From positions 186,001 through 250,000 of the forward strand of contig NZ_JACJJC010000001.1 in NCBI RefSeq assembly GCF_016899755.1: a stretch of DNA of 64,000 nucleotides. Reading direction: 5' to 3'. The position numbers and the translations under genes were made by a program. Below, piece by piece: positions 38,316 through 47,619 of the stretch. Origin of the DNA: Sutterella massiliensis (GTDB lineage: Bacteria; Pseudomonadota; Gammaproteobacteria; Burkholderiales; Burkholderiaceae_F). Under the pieces are notes generated by a model. That model was not told where the DNA came from, did not search any database, and saw nothing but the letters and a program-made list of their open reading frames with translations. Every line of letters starts with the position of its first letter. Within the stretch, counting starts at the first letter, position 1.

Positions 38316-38897
38316 ATCAATGAGATGAAATTCGACCGCGATTGAAAAGACTCGTCATTTTAACGGTTGAAACCTTGCTTGGCGAACGAGGGGTAAAAAT
38401 TGAAAATTCGTTCACTACAGTATTGAAATCATTGGAATATCCCAAATGATACCCGCAGACTTTATTGTGTTATTAACAGAGTGTTGTTGATAACTTTATT
38501 CGGAAATATCAAAGGCTTGACCGACTTTCGAGCCGACGGGGGTGGAAATGTCAACAAGACACTGTGTTCGGTGTGTGGCTTGAACACTAGATCTTGTATG
38601 TGCGAGCTTCGAACTACTACAGCGGCCGAAAAATCCCGAATCAAAGCATAAAGTCCGACGTAATCAATTGACAAACTGGCAGAAAGTGAAGTCTAATAAC
38701 AGGCTTTTCGCACTTTCTTCTCGCGCGCAAGGGAAGCGCGCGTCCGTTCCGTTATCGCGGTGCTTTAGAATTCCCTGCAGCATGGGTGGGAGCACCGATA
38801 AACGGATTCAGAAAGTTGCTTCTGGATTTTTGACTTCACGCTCCCAAGATTCCTTGACAAGAGGCTTCACGGAGCTTTACTTCTTAAGGAAAACAAA
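38316..38897. other. dnaA-rpmH divergent intergenic region
   Basis: A 582-base gap with no supported gene. It holds one TTATCAACA-type box (reverse, 38485-38493) and a weaker TTATTAACA at 38470-38478, fewer than at 31.5 kb. The rpmH promoter is at 38668-38697. In the following leader CGCGCGC and GCGCGCG form a 7-bp hairpin at about 38724-38744. Leftward promoter elements for dnaA are not clear. It is the classical betaproteobacterial oriC position, so a secondary origin role stays possible. Confidence 0.5.
38668..38697 (+). promoter_or_regulatory. sigma-70 promoter of the rpmH operon
   Basis: A consensus -35 TTGACA (38668-38673), an 18-base spacer and -10 TCTAAT (38692-38697). Transcription from about 38705 would give a leader of roughly 190 bases before rpmH, containing the GC-rich hairpin near 38724-38744. 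Confidence 0.65.
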
Positions 38898-39038
38898 ATG
38901 GCAACGAAACGTACCTATCAGCCTTCCAAGGTCAAGCGCGCCCGCACGCACGGCTTCCTCGTTCGCAGCCGCACGAAGGGCGGTCGTCGCGTCCTGGCTC
39001 GTCGTCGCGCTAAGGGCCGTCACGTCCTCGCCCTCTAA
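38898..39038 (+). CDS. rpmH: 50S ribosomal protein L34
   Basis: A 46-residue, very basic protein. It starts [20 protein letters not shown] and ends [18 protein letters not shown], an almost canonical bacterial L34 (44-46 residues). TAAGGA seven bases before the ATG is the ribosome-binding site. It heads the conserved rpmH-rnpA-yidD-yidC-mnmE cluster. Confidence 0.98.
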   Translation: MATKRTYQPSKVKRARTHGFLVRSRTKGGRRVLARRRAKGRHVLAL

Positions 39039-39073
39039 TAACGGTGTAGCGGCGTCGGAAGTCGCAAGCCGCT

Positions 39074-39538
39074 ATGTCTCCGTTGGAGAAGAGGTTCGGC
39101 TTTCCCCGAAGCTTGCGAATCGTTGAGACGAGTAGCTTCGGGGCGATTGCCAGAACGAGAAACGAAAAGACGTTTCGCGTTCATTCGACTTTCTTCAGTG
39201 CCGGCTGCATGGAGAATGATGCAGTCGGTCGTCTTCGTTTCGGCGTCACCGTCGGCAAGCGCAATGCACATCGTTCTGTCGACCGTGCGACTGTTAAAAG
39301 AATTCTTCGTGAGGCGGCCCGCCAAAACGCGGCGTCTTTGAAAGCGCTTCTCGACGATTCGGGGAAACCGCTTGGTCTCGACGTCTCGCTCAGACTGAAG
39401 GCGCCGATAGCGTCTGCCGGACTGGCGAGTGCCCACACAGCTCGCAAGCTGCTCCTCGCCCAAGATGCGAAAAAGCTTCTTGAGCTTGTTGCTCAGCGTA
39501 TGAGGGGTCGCTACAAGTCGGACGGAGGTCTCGCATGA
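39074..39538 (+). CDS. rnpA: ribonuclease P protein component
   Basis: A 154-residue RnpA, the protein cofactor of RNase P, which removes tRNA 5' leaders. It shows FRVHSTFF and [30 protein letters not shown] in the right order. The near-universal RNR motif (ERNRIKR in E. coli) reads DRATVKR here, with A72 and T73 replacing Asn and Arg; this is clear in the DNA. The C-terminus is about 30 residues longer than E. coli RnpA. It lies between rpmH and yidD and overlaps yidD as ATGA. Confidence 0.9.
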   Translation: MSPLEKRFGFPRSLRIVETSSFGAIARTRNEKTFRVHSTFFSAGCMENDAVGRLRFGVTVGKRNAHRSVDRATVKRILREAARQNAASLKALLDDSGKPLGLDVSLRLKAPIASAGLASAHTARKLLLAQDAKKLLELVAQRMRGRYKSDGGLA

Positions 39539-39861
39539 GAAATCCGATTGCCCTCTTGATGCTAGGTGCGATTCGCTTCTATCAGCTGACGCTCTCGCCT
39601 TGGGTGGGACGTGAGTGCCGCTATTTGCCTACGTGTTCGCAGTATGCGGCTGAAGCAATAGAGCGGCACGGTGCGCTTAAGGGCGGCTACCTGACGATCA
39701 TGCGACTTGCTCGATGCCACCCGCTCGGCGGCAGGGGCTACGACCCTGTGCCCATCAAGTTCCGATGGCGCTGCTTTTGCAGCGAGTGCAGTTCGGAACG
39801 AGAGGCTTCGGGCGGCGAAACGACCGAAAAGCCCTCGCTCTTCAACCTTCAAAATCGTTAA
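39535..39861 (+). CDS. yidD: membrane protein insertion efficiency factor YidD
   Basis: A 108-residue YidD with the family core [32 protein letters not shown] and [14 protein letters not shown], including the conserved cysteines. It helps YidC-dependent insertion at the inner membrane. The C-terminal 25 residues are poorly conserved and include a CxxC (RCFCSEC). Translationally coupled to rnpA and 15 bases before yidC. Confidence 0.94.
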   Translation: MRNPIALLMLGAIRFYQLTLSPWVGRECRYLPTCSQYAAEAIERHGALKGGYLTIMRLARCHPLGGRGYDPVPIKFRWRCFCSECSSEREASGGETTEKPSLFNLQNR

Positions 39862-39876
39862 GCAAACGGGATCCCC

Positions 39877-41580
39877 ATGGGAAAAGAAGTACAGCGCGCC
39901 CTGCTATGGGTCATTCTGCTCGGTTCGCTCTTCATGCTTTGGGACAACTATCAGGTCTACAAAGGCGGAGAGTCATTTTTCGGCCCTGCTGCGGTCCAGG
40001 CCCCTGCTGAAGAGGCGGCTTCGGCGGACGCTATCCCGACGACTCAGAACGCTGCCAAGGAGCAGTCCCTGCCGCAGGTCGCTTCGGCGCCGAGTGAGCC
40101 CGTAGTCGTCACGACCGATCGCATGAAGGTGACGTTCGATCTGAACGGCGCTCGCGTGGTTGGCTCGGAGATGCTCCTTTTCCCGCAGCAGGCTTCATGG
40201 ACGGATGTTGGTCTCGCCGGCAAAATCCTTGGCAATGAGCCTGCCGCAGACCTCGGCAACGTTCATCTGTTTGAGCTGAACAAGAATCGTACCTACATGG
40301 CGCAGAGCGGCCTTGTGGGCGGCGACTATCCGACACACCTCGATCAGTTTAAGCTCGTGAGCTCCAAGCTCGATATGGGCTCGGATGAAAAGCTCGAGGT
40401 TGCGTTCGAAGCGACTAAGGGGGGCGTCAAAGTTGTCAAGACCTACCGTTTCACGCGCGGTAACTACGGCATTGAAGTTGCAACGACCGTGACGAACGAA
40501 GGTGCTGCGCCAGTCAAGCCGCAGATCTACTATCAGATCTCGCGCGATGGTGGTAAGCCCGAAGGTGAAAACTCGATGTATTCAACCTTCACGGGGCCGG
40601 CCGTTTATTCTGAGGAAGAAAACTTCCAGAAGATTCAGTTCTCGGACATTGCGAGCAAAGATGCTTCGTTCGTTGAATCGACGGACAACGGCTGGGTTGC
40701 CATGATCCAGCACCATTTCGTGAGTGCTTGGATTCCCAATCAGGGCGAAGCCCGCCAGAACTACGTGCGCGAAGTGAGTAAGGATCTCTACGCAGTCGGT
40801 ACGCTCCTTCCTATGAAGGAGATTGCGCCGGGCGCGTCGGAAACCACTACGGCGATTCTGTATTCTGGGCCGCAGGAGCAGCAACGCCTCGAGCAGCTTG
40901 CTCCGGGATTGGAGCTCGTGGTTGACTACAGCTGGCTTACTTTCCTTGCCAAGCCTATATATTGGCTTCTGTCGTTCCTTTACGGCATTGTCGGGAATTG
41001 GGGCTGGGCTATCGTGCTCCTTACCTGCATCGTCAAGGCGATCCTCTACCCGATTTCCGCCGCGGGCTACCGCTCGATGGCTCGCATGAAGGAAGTGACG
41101 CCGCGCATCAAGGCCCTGCAGGATAAGTACAAGGACGACAAGCAGCGCCTCAATCAGGCCATGATGGAGCTCTACCGCAACGAGAAGATCAATCCGGTCG
41201 GTGGATGCCTGCCGATCATGCTGCAGATTCCCGTGTTCCTCGCTCTCTACTGGGTGCTTCAGGGCTCGGTTGAGCTTCGCGGCGCCGAGTGGATTCTGTG
41301 GGTACAGGACTTGGCCATGCCCGACCCGTGGTTCGTGCTGCCGCTCCTGATGGCGATCACGATGTTCCTGCAGATCTTCCTCAATCCGAAGCCCGCGGAT
41401 CCGACGCAGGCAAAGGTGATGTACATCATGCCGCTCGTGTTCTCGGTGATGTTCTTCATCTTCGCCGCTGGGTTGGTCCTCTACTGGCTGACGAACAACA
41501 TCCTGTCGATCCTCCAGCAGTGGTGGATCAACAAGACGATCGCTGCGGAACGTGAAAATCGTGCTCGCACGCACAAGTAA
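39877..41580 (+). CDS. yidC: membrane protein insertase YidC
   Basis: A 567-residue Gram-negative YidC. An N-terminal membrane helix (RALLWVILLGSLFMLWDNYQVY) is followed by a large periplasmic domain (about 60-350) and five C-terminal helices with YGIVGNWGWAIVLLTCIVKAILYPISAAGYRSMARMKEV, the cytoplasmic coiled region and the LPIMLQIPVFLALYWVL helix. It inserts and folds inner-membrane proteins, among them the ATP synthase c subunit encoded at 49.9 kb. A strong terminator follows. Confidence 0.96.
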   Translation: MGKEVQRALLWVILLGSLFMLWDNYQVYKGGESFFGPAAVQAPAEEAASADAIPTTQNAAKEQSLPQVASAPSEPVVVTTDRMKVTFDLNGARVVGSEMLLFPQQASWTDVGLAGKILGNEPAADLGNVHLFELNKNRTYMAQSGLVGGDYPTHLDQFKLVSSKLDMGSDEKLEVAFEATKGGVKVVKTYRFTRGNYGIEVATTVTNEGAAPVKPQIYYQISRDGGKPEGENSMYSTFTGPAVYSEEENFQKIQFSDIASKDASFVESTDNGWVAMIQHHFVSAWIPNQGEARQNYVREVSKDLYAVGTLLPMKEIAPGASETTTAILYSGPQEQQRLEQLAPGLELVVDYSWLTFLAKPIYWLLSFLYGIVGNWGWAIVLLTCIVKAILYPISAAGYRSMARMKEVTPRIKALQDKYKDDKQRLNQAMMELYRNEKINPVGGCLPIMLQIPVFLALYWVLQGSVELRGAEWILWVQDLAMPDPWFVLPLLMAITMFLQIFLNPKPADPTQAKVMYIMPLVFSVMFFIFAAGLVLYWLTNNILSILQQWWINKTIAAERENRARTHK

Positions 41581-41611
41581 AACGACGGCTCACGCTTTGT
41601 TTGCTTGAAAA

Positions 41612-41652
41612 TAAAAAAACCGAGGCGGTGCGAACTGTCTCGGTTTTTTTTC
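41612..41652. terminator. bidirectional intrinsic terminator after yidC
   Basis: AAAAAAACCGAG and CTCGGTTTTTTTT flank a 14-base loop (41613-41651): a stem of about 12 bp including A-T pairs with T-runs on both strands. It ends yidC transcription rightward and the small membrane protein gene leftward. Confidence 0.9.
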
Positions 41653-41660
41653 GATCAGAC

Positions 41661-41975
41661 TTATTTTTTCCTAGCAAGCAGCAGAAGCGGCCAGAGCCAC
41701 GCGGACGCGAACCAGAGGAAGATGCGCCCGAGCGAGAGCGGCTTTATTTCCTGCCGGAAGGTTTTCGCGAAAATGACGGCCGCGCCGCAGAAGGCCCAAA
41801 GCAGAAACGCGGAATAGATGAGCGCACGCTTGGTGTAAGTGTCGCCGATCCAGGCGGCCGTGTAAGCGGCCGCAGGTACGGAAAGCACGACGGCAAGGCA
41901 GGCGCCGACTAGGGCGGGACCGAAAAATTGGCCCGATGGGCCGCTTTTCTTCGGCTGTTGCGGCATCAATGACAT
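41661..41975 (-). CDS. small uncharacterised membrane protein
   Basis: A 104-residue protein with three hydrophobic segments (FFGPALVGACLAVVLSVPAAA, LIYSAFLLWAFCGAAVIFA, IFLWFASAWLWPLLLLA) and a short basic C-terminus. The ATG at 41975 has GGAG seven bases upstream, which decides it over other in-frame starts. It interrupts the conserved yidC-mnmE pair on the opposite strand, with its own terminator. No family is recognised and nothing can be said about function. Confidence 0.65.
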   Translation of the reverse strand: MSLMPQQPKKSGPSGQFFGPALVGACLAVVLSVPAAAYTAAWIGDTYTKRALIYSAFLLWAFCGAAVIFAKTFRQEIKPLSLGRIFLWFASAWLWPLLLLARKK

Positions 41976-42058
41976 TGGATAGCTCCAAATCTCGGATGGA
42001 CTGATTGTTCGAGGTTCGAACATATCACGGCCGTTCATTGCAATGGAAGAAACAGCGT

Positions 42059-43435
42059 ATGTACAGCGATAAAGATCCGATCGTAGCAATCTCGACGGCC
42101 GCCGGACGCGGCGGCATCGGCATCGTTCGCCTGTCCTTTGAAAAGGAAAAGAGTGCCTGTGTGCTTGAGGCGCTCTTCGGGCACAGCGACCTTACGCCGC
42201 GTTATGCGCATCTCCTGCCCTTTGCCGACGCCGAAGGCGAGCTTCTCGACAAGTGCATCGTTCTTTTCTTTCAGGCACCCGCGAGCTACACGGGCGAATC
42301 CGTCGTCGAGATTCAGGCGCATGGCGGCCCAGTGCTAATGAAGCTCATTCTGCGTGCGTGCCTCGAAAAGTGTGCGCACCTCGGGCTGCGGCTTGCCGAA
42401 GCCGGCGAATTTACGAAGCGGGCGTTTTTGAACGGCCGTATGGATTTGGCGCAGGCCGAGGCCGTCACCGACCTGATCGATGCCGTGAGCGAATCGGCAG
42501 CGCACGCCGCATCGCGTTCCCTGAGCGGCGTTTTCTCAAAGAAGATCGAACACCTCGGCGACGGCGTCAACGAGCTGCGCGCTTACGTAGAAGCCATCCT
42601 CGACTTTCCAGAAGAAGAGATCGACCATCTTTCGAGCGGCCGCATCTTTGAGCGCATCGATGAGTGTCTCGTCGAACTCGACGAGATTTTCTCGAAGGCG
42701 CATCAGGGCAAGGTCCTCAATGACGGCGTCTCCGTGGCGCTTGTCGGCAGTCCCAACGTCGGCAAATCAAGTCTTCTCAATGCCCTTGCGGGTGACGACG
42801 TGGCGATCGTGACGGAGATTGCGGGCACGACGCGCGACCGCATCGAACACTGGGTGACAATCAACGGTGTCCCGATCAAGATGATTGACACGGCGGGCGT
42901 CCGAGAAACGGTCGATATCGTGGAGGCCAAAGGGATCGAACGCACGCTTCAGGCGCTCGGGGAAGCTGACGTCGTGCTGCACCTCGTCGACGCTTCGGGC
43001 GAGATCCCTGACGATGTTCAGGTGCTCGAAACCGTCCGGCGCTGTGTGAAGAAAGCGGTGCCAGTCATTACCGTCGCCAACAAGTCTGACAAGGCGGTCC
43101 GTGCCGGCAAGCTGGCTCTAGAAGCGGACTGCTGCTTTATCTCGGCACGAACGGGCGAAGGGCTCGACGCACTCAAAAAGCAGCTCCTTTCCGTCGTGAA
43201 TATGCAGAACTCGACCGACGGCCTCTTCATGGCGCGTGAGCGCCATCTCGCGTGCCTGCGAGAAGCGCGCGCGCACCTCTCGCTCGCCTCAGAGATGAAG
43301 GGGGAATTTTGTATGATTGAGCTCCTTGCCGAAGAGTTGAGACTCGCAGGAAACGCGCTGGGCGAGATTCTCGGCGAGACGACTGCCGACGACATCCTCG
43401 GGATGATCTTCAGCAAGTTTTGCATCGGCAAATAA
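42059..43435 (+). CDS. mnmE: tRNA-5-carboxymethylaminomethyl-2-thiouridine GTPase MnmE
   Basis: A 458-residue MnmE (TrmE). Formyl-THF-binding N-terminal domain (DPIVAISTAAGRGGIGIVRLS), helical domain, inserted G domain (GSPNVGKSSLLNALAG, DTAGVRET, NKSD) and the catalytic C-terminal FCIGK with its essential cysteine. With MnmG it modifies U34 of tRNAs. GGAAG precedes the ATG at 42059, preferred over an in-frame upstream start at 42005. Confidence 0.96.
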   Translation: MYSDKDPIVAISTAAGRGGIGIVRLSFEKEKSACVLEALFGHSDLTPRYAHLLPFADAEGELLDKCIVLFFQAPASYTGESVVEIQAHGGPVLMKLILRACLEKCAHLGLRLAEAGEFTKRAFLNGRMDLAQAEAVTDLIDAVSESAAHAASRSLSGVFSKKIEHLGDGVNELRAYVEAILDFPEEEIDHLSSGRIFERIDECLVELDEIFSKAHQGKVLNDGVSVALVGSPNVGKSSLLNALAGDDVAIVTEIAGTTRDRIEHWVTINGVPIKMIDTAGVRETVDIVEAKGIERTLQALGEADVVLHLVDASGEIPDDVQVLETVRRCVKKAVPVITVANKSDKAVRAGKLALEADCCFISARTGEGLDALKKQLLSVVNMQNSTDGLFMARERHLACLREARAHLSLASEMKGEFCMIELLAEELRLAGNALGEILGETTADDILGMIFSKFCIGK

Positions 43436-43453
43436 TCTGACAAAGCATTTGAA

Positions 43454-45373
43454 ATGGATTTTCCTGAAACATTTGAGGTCATCGTCGTCGGCGGCGGCCA
43501 CGCAGGTGCCGAAGCGGCGCTTGCCGCTGCTCGCATGGGCCGGCGCACGCTGCTCCTGACGCACAACCTCGACACGCTCGGCCAGCTTTCCTGCAATCCT
43601 TCCATCGGCGGCATTGGCAAAAGTCATCTCGTTCGCGAGCTCGACGCCATGGGCGGCGCAATGGCGGCCGTGACCGATGAGGCGGGCATCCAGTTTCGAA
43701 TTCTCAACAGCTCCAAAGGACCGGCCGTTCGTTCGACGCGAGCGCAGATCGACCGGCAACTCTACCGTGCAGCGATGCGCTCGCGCATCGACACGCAGCC
43801 CAATCTGTGGTGCTTCCAGATGGCTGCCGACGACTTGATTGTCGAAGGCGGTCGCGCACGAGGTGTGGTAGCTAAGACCGACATTCGGTTTTACGGTAAC
43901 GCGGTTGTTCTTTGTGCAGGTACGTTCTTGAACGGCTTGGTTCACATTGGTCTCGAGCACTATTCCGCCGGTCGTATGGGCGACCCGTCGAGCATTCGGC
44001 TTGCGGAACGCCTCAAAGAGCTCGGCATGCCGCAGGGGCGCTTGAAGACGGGAACCCCGGCACGCATTGACGGGCGCAGCATCGACTTTTCAAAGTGCGA
44101 AGAGCAATGGGGCGACCTCGATCCCATACCGCACTTTTCTGTCTGGAACCCCAAGATTGAGCATCCCGCGCAGCGCCCCTGTTGGGTGACGCGTACGAAT
44201 GCGCAGATGCACGAGCTGATTCTGGCTAACCTTGATCGCTCGCCGATGTATACAGGCATCATCCAAGGGGTTGGTCCGCGCTATTGTCCTTCTATCGAGG
44301 ACAAGGTAAAGCGTTTTGCCGACAAGGACAGTCATCAGGTGTTCTTGGAGCCCGAAGGTTTGCGCGTTAATGAGTTCTATCCCAACGGCATTTCCACGAG
44401 TCTGCCCTTTGATGTGCAAATTCGTATGGTTCGAATGATGCCTGGCTTGGAGAACGCACATTTAATTCGCCCTGGCTACGCCATTGAATACGACTACTAC
44501 GATCCTCGCGGACTTTATCGAACGCTTCAGACCAAGGCGATGCCCGGTCTCTTTTTTGCGGGCCAGATCAATGGCACAACGGGTTATGAAGAGGCTGCTG
44601 CGCAGGGCCTTCTTGCCGGCATTAATGCGGCGCTCTTCGCACGTGACGAAGGCGAATGGGTGCCGAAGCGCGACGAGGCTTACCTGGGTGTCATGGTTGA
44701 TGACCTGACGACAAAGGGTGTCACGGAGCCCTACCGCATGTTCACGAGTCGTGCCGAGTATCGCTTAAGCCTGCGCGAAGACAATGCCGACATGCGCCTG
44801 AGCGACATTGCAGCCAAACTCGGTCTCCTTTCCGAGGCCCAGGTTGAAGCTTTCAGCCGCAAGCGTGAAGCTGTGGCACGCATCATGGGCGACTTCGAGA
44901 AAAGTTGGATTACGCCGAAGCAGTTGGCCGAGGGGGAGGCCGAGCGCGTTTTCGGCGCACCGCTTGAGCACGAATACTCGTTGCGCAGCCTGCTTGCGCG
45001 TCCGGGCGTCACGATGGCGAAGATGGCTACGCTCAAAAAGAACGGCGGCGAATCTGCTTACGACTTGTCGGATGTCGATGCCGACGTGTGTGAACAAGTG
45101 GAAATCAACGTGAAATACGCGGGCTATATCTCGCGGCAGAAGGACGAAATCGAACGTGCCGCTGCCAACGAAGCGCTCAAGATTCCAGCCGAGATCGACT
45201 ATGACGAGGTGCCAGGGCTTTCTTTTGAGGTGCGGCAAAAGTTCAAGACAATCCGTCCCGAAACGATCGGGCACGCGTCGCGCATTTCGGGGGTTACGCC
45301 CGCTGCGGTAACGCTCCTGTTGGTGCACCTGAAGAAGCGGCATTTCTACAGATCAGAAAAATCGGCCGGCTGA
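43454..45373 (+). CDS. mnmG: tRNA uridine-5-carboxymethylaminomethyl modification enzyme MnmG
   Basis: A 639-residue FAD-dependent MnmG (GidA). The FAD motif is [19 protein letters not shown], followed by [18 protein letters not shown] with a conserved cysteine, [15 protein letters not shown], and [25 protein letters not shown]. The C-terminal domain ends in the MnmE/tRNA-binding helical region ([31 protein letters not shown]). Partner of MnmE, 18 bases upstream. Confidence 0.97.
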   Translation: MDFPETFEVIVVGGGHAGAEAALAAARMGRRTLLLTHNLDTLGQLSCNPSIGGIGKSHLVRELDAMGGAMAAVTDEAGIQFRILNSSKGPAVRSTRAQIDRQLYRAAMRSRIDTQPNLWCFQMAADDLIVEGGRARGVVAKTDIRFYGNAVVLCAGTFLNGLVHIGLEHYSAGRMGDPSSIRLAERLKELGMPQGRLKTGTPARIDGRSIDFSKCEEQWGDLDPIPHFSVWNPKIEHPAQRPCWVTRTNAQMHELILANLDRSPMYTGIIQGVGPRYCPSIEDKVKRFADKDSHQVFLEPEGLRVNEFYPNGISTSLPFDVQIRMVRMMPGLENAHLIRPGYAIEYDYYDPRGLYRTLQTKAMPGLFFAGQINGTTGYEEAAAQGLLAGINAALFARDEGEWVPKRDEAYLGVMVDDLTTKGVTEPYRMFTSRAEYRLSLREDNADMRLSDIAAKLGLLSEAQVEAFSRKREAVARIMGDFEKSWITPKQLAEGEAERVFGAPLEHEYSLRSLLARPGVTMAKMATLKKNGGESAYDLSDVDADVCEQVEINVKYAGYISRQKDEIERAAANEALKIPAEIDYDEVPGLSFEVRQKFKTIRPETIGHASRISGVTPAAVTLLLVHLKKRHFYRSEKSAG

Positions 45374-45389
45374 GGCCCGAGGATAAGCG

Positions 45390-46064
45390 ATGAAGGTAAG
45401 AATGCGCAGACAGAATGACGTTGCGGTGGATATAGAAGCGCTTTGTGCTGGACTTGAGGCGCTCGGACTCGAAGCCAGCGAACGAACGGTACAGCTTTTC
45501 GCGCGGTATGCCGAGCTCCTCGGCAAGTGGAATCGCGTCTACAATCTCACTGCCATTCGTTCGGATGCGGAGATTCTTACGCACCACCTGCTCGATTCGG
45601 CTTCGCTCGTACCGCAGTTGAAGGCCATTGCACCAACGGCGGGCAGCGTGCTTGATGTGGGCTCTGGTGGCGGCTTGCCTGCCGTGCCGATTGCGATTCT
45701 CTGTCCGGAAATTCGAGTGCTTGCTGTAGATGCCGTCGGCAAGAAGGCCGCCTTTATCCAGCAGGTTGCCATTGAGCTCGGCCTCAGGAATCTGCGGGCA
45801 GAGCATGTTCGCGTCGAAGAACTCGAAGGAGAGTTCGATGTCGTAACGTCGAGAGCATTTGCGAGTTTGGGCGACTTCACGCAGCTCACACATCACCTGC
45901 TCGGCAAACAGAGCGTCTGGCTTGCCATGAAAGGCGTGCAGTCCTCAGTCGAAGAAAGCGAACTCGCCGAGCAGATTCGAATCGAGCGCGTCATTGAGCT
46001 TACGGTTCCCGGGCTTAATGAAGAGCGCCATCTTTATGTGATGAGGCTCACTGGGAGTGAGTAG
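45390..46064 (+). CDS. rsmG: 16S rRNA (guanine527-N7)-methyltransferase RsmG
   Basis: A 224-residue RsmG (GidB). The SAM-binding motif I is VLDVGSGGGLPAVPIAI; KWNRVYNLTAIR upstream and FDVVTSRAFASLGDF downstream are family-typical. It methylates G527 in the 530 loop of 16S rRNA; loss gives low-level streptomycin resistance in other bacteria. Sixteen bases after mnmG in the usual order. Confidence 0.95.
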   Translation: MKVRMRRQNDVAVDIEALCAGLEALGLEASERTVQLFARYAELLGKWNRVYNLTAIRSDAEILTHHLLDSASLVPQLKAIAPTAGSVLDVGSGGGLPAVPIAILCPEIRVLAVDAVGKKAAFIQQVAIELGLRNLRAEHVRVEELEGEFDVVTSRAFASLGDFTQLTHHLLGKQSVWLAMKGVQSSVEESELAEQIRIERVIELTVPGLNEERHLYVMRLTGSE

Positions 46065-46066
46065 TC

Positions 46067-46738
46067 ATGGATTTCTTTTTCGGCAGCTTGAGTTCAGCGT
46101 TTCTCGGTGCATTCATCTACACCTTTACGACGCTGATTCCGGTGATCAATCCCTTCAGCGGAGCGATGTTTTTCATTGCGCTTTCGAATCATCTCTCCGA
46201 TGAGGATCGAGCGTACGTAGCAGGCAGAATTGCCGTTTTTTCGCTGATTATCCTGATCGTCTCTCTTTTTGCCGGACACTTAATTCTTGGTTTTTTCGGA
46301 ATTTCTGTTGGCGTGCTGCGTTGTGCGGGCGGCATAGTGCTCTTCGCTGCCGGCTGGTCTGCGCTCAACGCGCCTTCGCACGAAGAGTCGAATGCCAAAG
46401 AGCAGCAAAAGCTGCCGCGCTCACGCTTAAAAGCTATGGCATTCTTCCCCTTCACGCTGCCGCTCACGACGGGGCCGGGGGCTATTGCCGTCTCTGTGGC
46501 GCTTGGCACGAGCCTGCCTTTCAACGTCGCTAACATTGCCGGCACGATCTGCGCCACCATTGTGACGGTGATCGTGATCTGGCTTTGTTATCGCTACAGC
46601 GACCGAGTAAGCAAAGCCGTCGGAGCGGCGGGGGCCGACGCACTCGCTCGAATTTTCGCATTCATTCTGATTTGCTTGGGCGTGTCGATTTTCTGGCAGG
46701 GTTTCTCGGATTTGTGGCTCGAGCTCAACGCACGATAA
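46067..46738 (+). CDS. MarC family integral membrane protein
   Basis: A 223-residue polytopic protein with six hydrophobic helices: TTLIPVINPFSGAMFFIALS in the first part and FFPFTLPLTTGPGAIAVSVALG in the middle are the MarC (UPF0056) repeats, each with the Pro-rich NP/TGPG turn. Members include the amino-acid transporter SnatA; others lack a defined substrate. Its start is 2 bases after the rsmG stop, so it is inserted into the otherwise standard rsmG-parA order. Confidence 0.88.
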   Translation: MDFFFGSLSSAFLGAFIYTFTTLIPVINPFSGAMFFIALSNHLSDEDRAYVAGRIAVFSLIILIVSLFAGHLILGFFGISVGVLRCAGGIVLFAAGWSALNAPSHEESNAKEQQKLPRSRLKAMAFFPFTLPLTTGPGAIAVSVALGTSLPFNVANIAGTICATIVTVIVIWLCYRYSDRVSKAVGAAGADALARIFAFILICLGVSIFWQGFSDLWLELNAR

Positions 46739-46813
46739 ACGATGTCATGGACAATCGACCATGACACTTCCAAACAGCATTGAATTTTTGGACTTAAAGA
46801 AGAAGCGCACACA

Positions 46814-47608
46814 ATGGCTCAAGTTTTTTGCATTGCCAATCAAAAGGGTGGCGTCGGAAAGACAACGACGACCGTCAATCTTGCCGCCGCCTTAGCGCTT
46901 CGCGGCAGACGAGTCTTGATGATTGACCTGGATCCGCAGGGCAACGGCACCACTGGATGCGGTGTGGAAAAGCACATGCTCGACGCGTCCGTCTACGAAC
47001 TGCTTCTCGGATTAAAGACCTTTGAAGAGGTTGTGCGGCATTCGGAAGCGGGGTTCGATGTACTGCCAGCCAATCGCGAGCTTTCGGGGGCCGAAGTAGA
47101 GCTTGTGAGCTTTGCCGATCGGGATCTGCGTCTCAAGAAGGCGCTCTCGGGCGTCATCGGTAAGTACGACTACATTCTGATCGACTGTCCGCCGAGTCTC
47201 TCTATGCTCACGCTTAATGCGCTTTGCTTCGCTGACGGGGTAATCATTCCAATGCAGTGCGAGTACTTTGCGCTCGAGGGGCTTACAGACCTCGTCGGAT
47301 CCGTCAAGCGTGTGCATGGAGACAAAAATGCGGGCTTGCGCATTATTTCGATTCTGCGAGTGATGTTCGATCCGAGAATCACGCTGCAGCAACAAGTGAG
47401 CGAACAGCTAAAAAAACATTTCGGCGCCAAGGTGTTCGACACCGTGATTCCGCGCAACGTGCGCTTGGCGGAAGCACCGAGTTACGGCAAGCCCGGCGTG
47501 ACTTACGACCGTTCGAGCAAGGGTGCCAAAGCGTATATGGCATTTGCCGATGAAATTCTGACCAGACTCGAAGGCGGAGCCTCTCAGCGTAAAGCTGAGC
47601 GCCGATAA
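46814..47608 (+). CDS. parA: chromosome partitioning ATPase ParA (Soj)
   Basis: A 264-residue ParA with deviant Walker A QKGGVGKTTTTVNLAAAL (signature KGGxGKT), Walker A' DLDPQGNGTTG and Walker B YILIDCPPSL. No N-terminal HTH, so chromosomal type Ib-like/Soj form. It forms the dynamic nucleoid-bound gradient that moves ParB-origin complexes. Directly upstream of parB. Confidence 0.96.
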   Translation: MAQVFCIANQKGGVGKTTTTVNLAAALALRGRRVLMIDLDPQGNGTTGCGVEKHMLDASVYELLLGLKTFEEVVRHSEAGFDVLPANRELSGAEVELVSFADRDLRLKKALSGVIGKYDYILIDCPPSLSMLTLNALCFADGVIIPMQCEYFALEGLTDLVGSVKRVHGDKNAGLRIISILRVMFDPRITLQQQVSEQLKKHFGAKVFDTVIPRNVRLAEAPSYGKPGVTYDRSSKGAKAYMAFADEILTRLEGGASQRKAERR

Positions 47609-47619
47609 GGGAGATGTGA

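Noticed and set aside
38461-38500. dnaA-rpmH gap as the main origin
   Set aside because: Only one clear DnaA box plus a weak one, and strand composition already switches at about 31.5-32.1 kb; kept as an alternative only.
38854-38882. TTGACA plus TTACTT as an rpmH promoter
   Set aside because: Transcription would start in or next to the Shine-Dalgarno sequence; the upstream TTGACA/TCTAAT pair at 38668-38697 is better.
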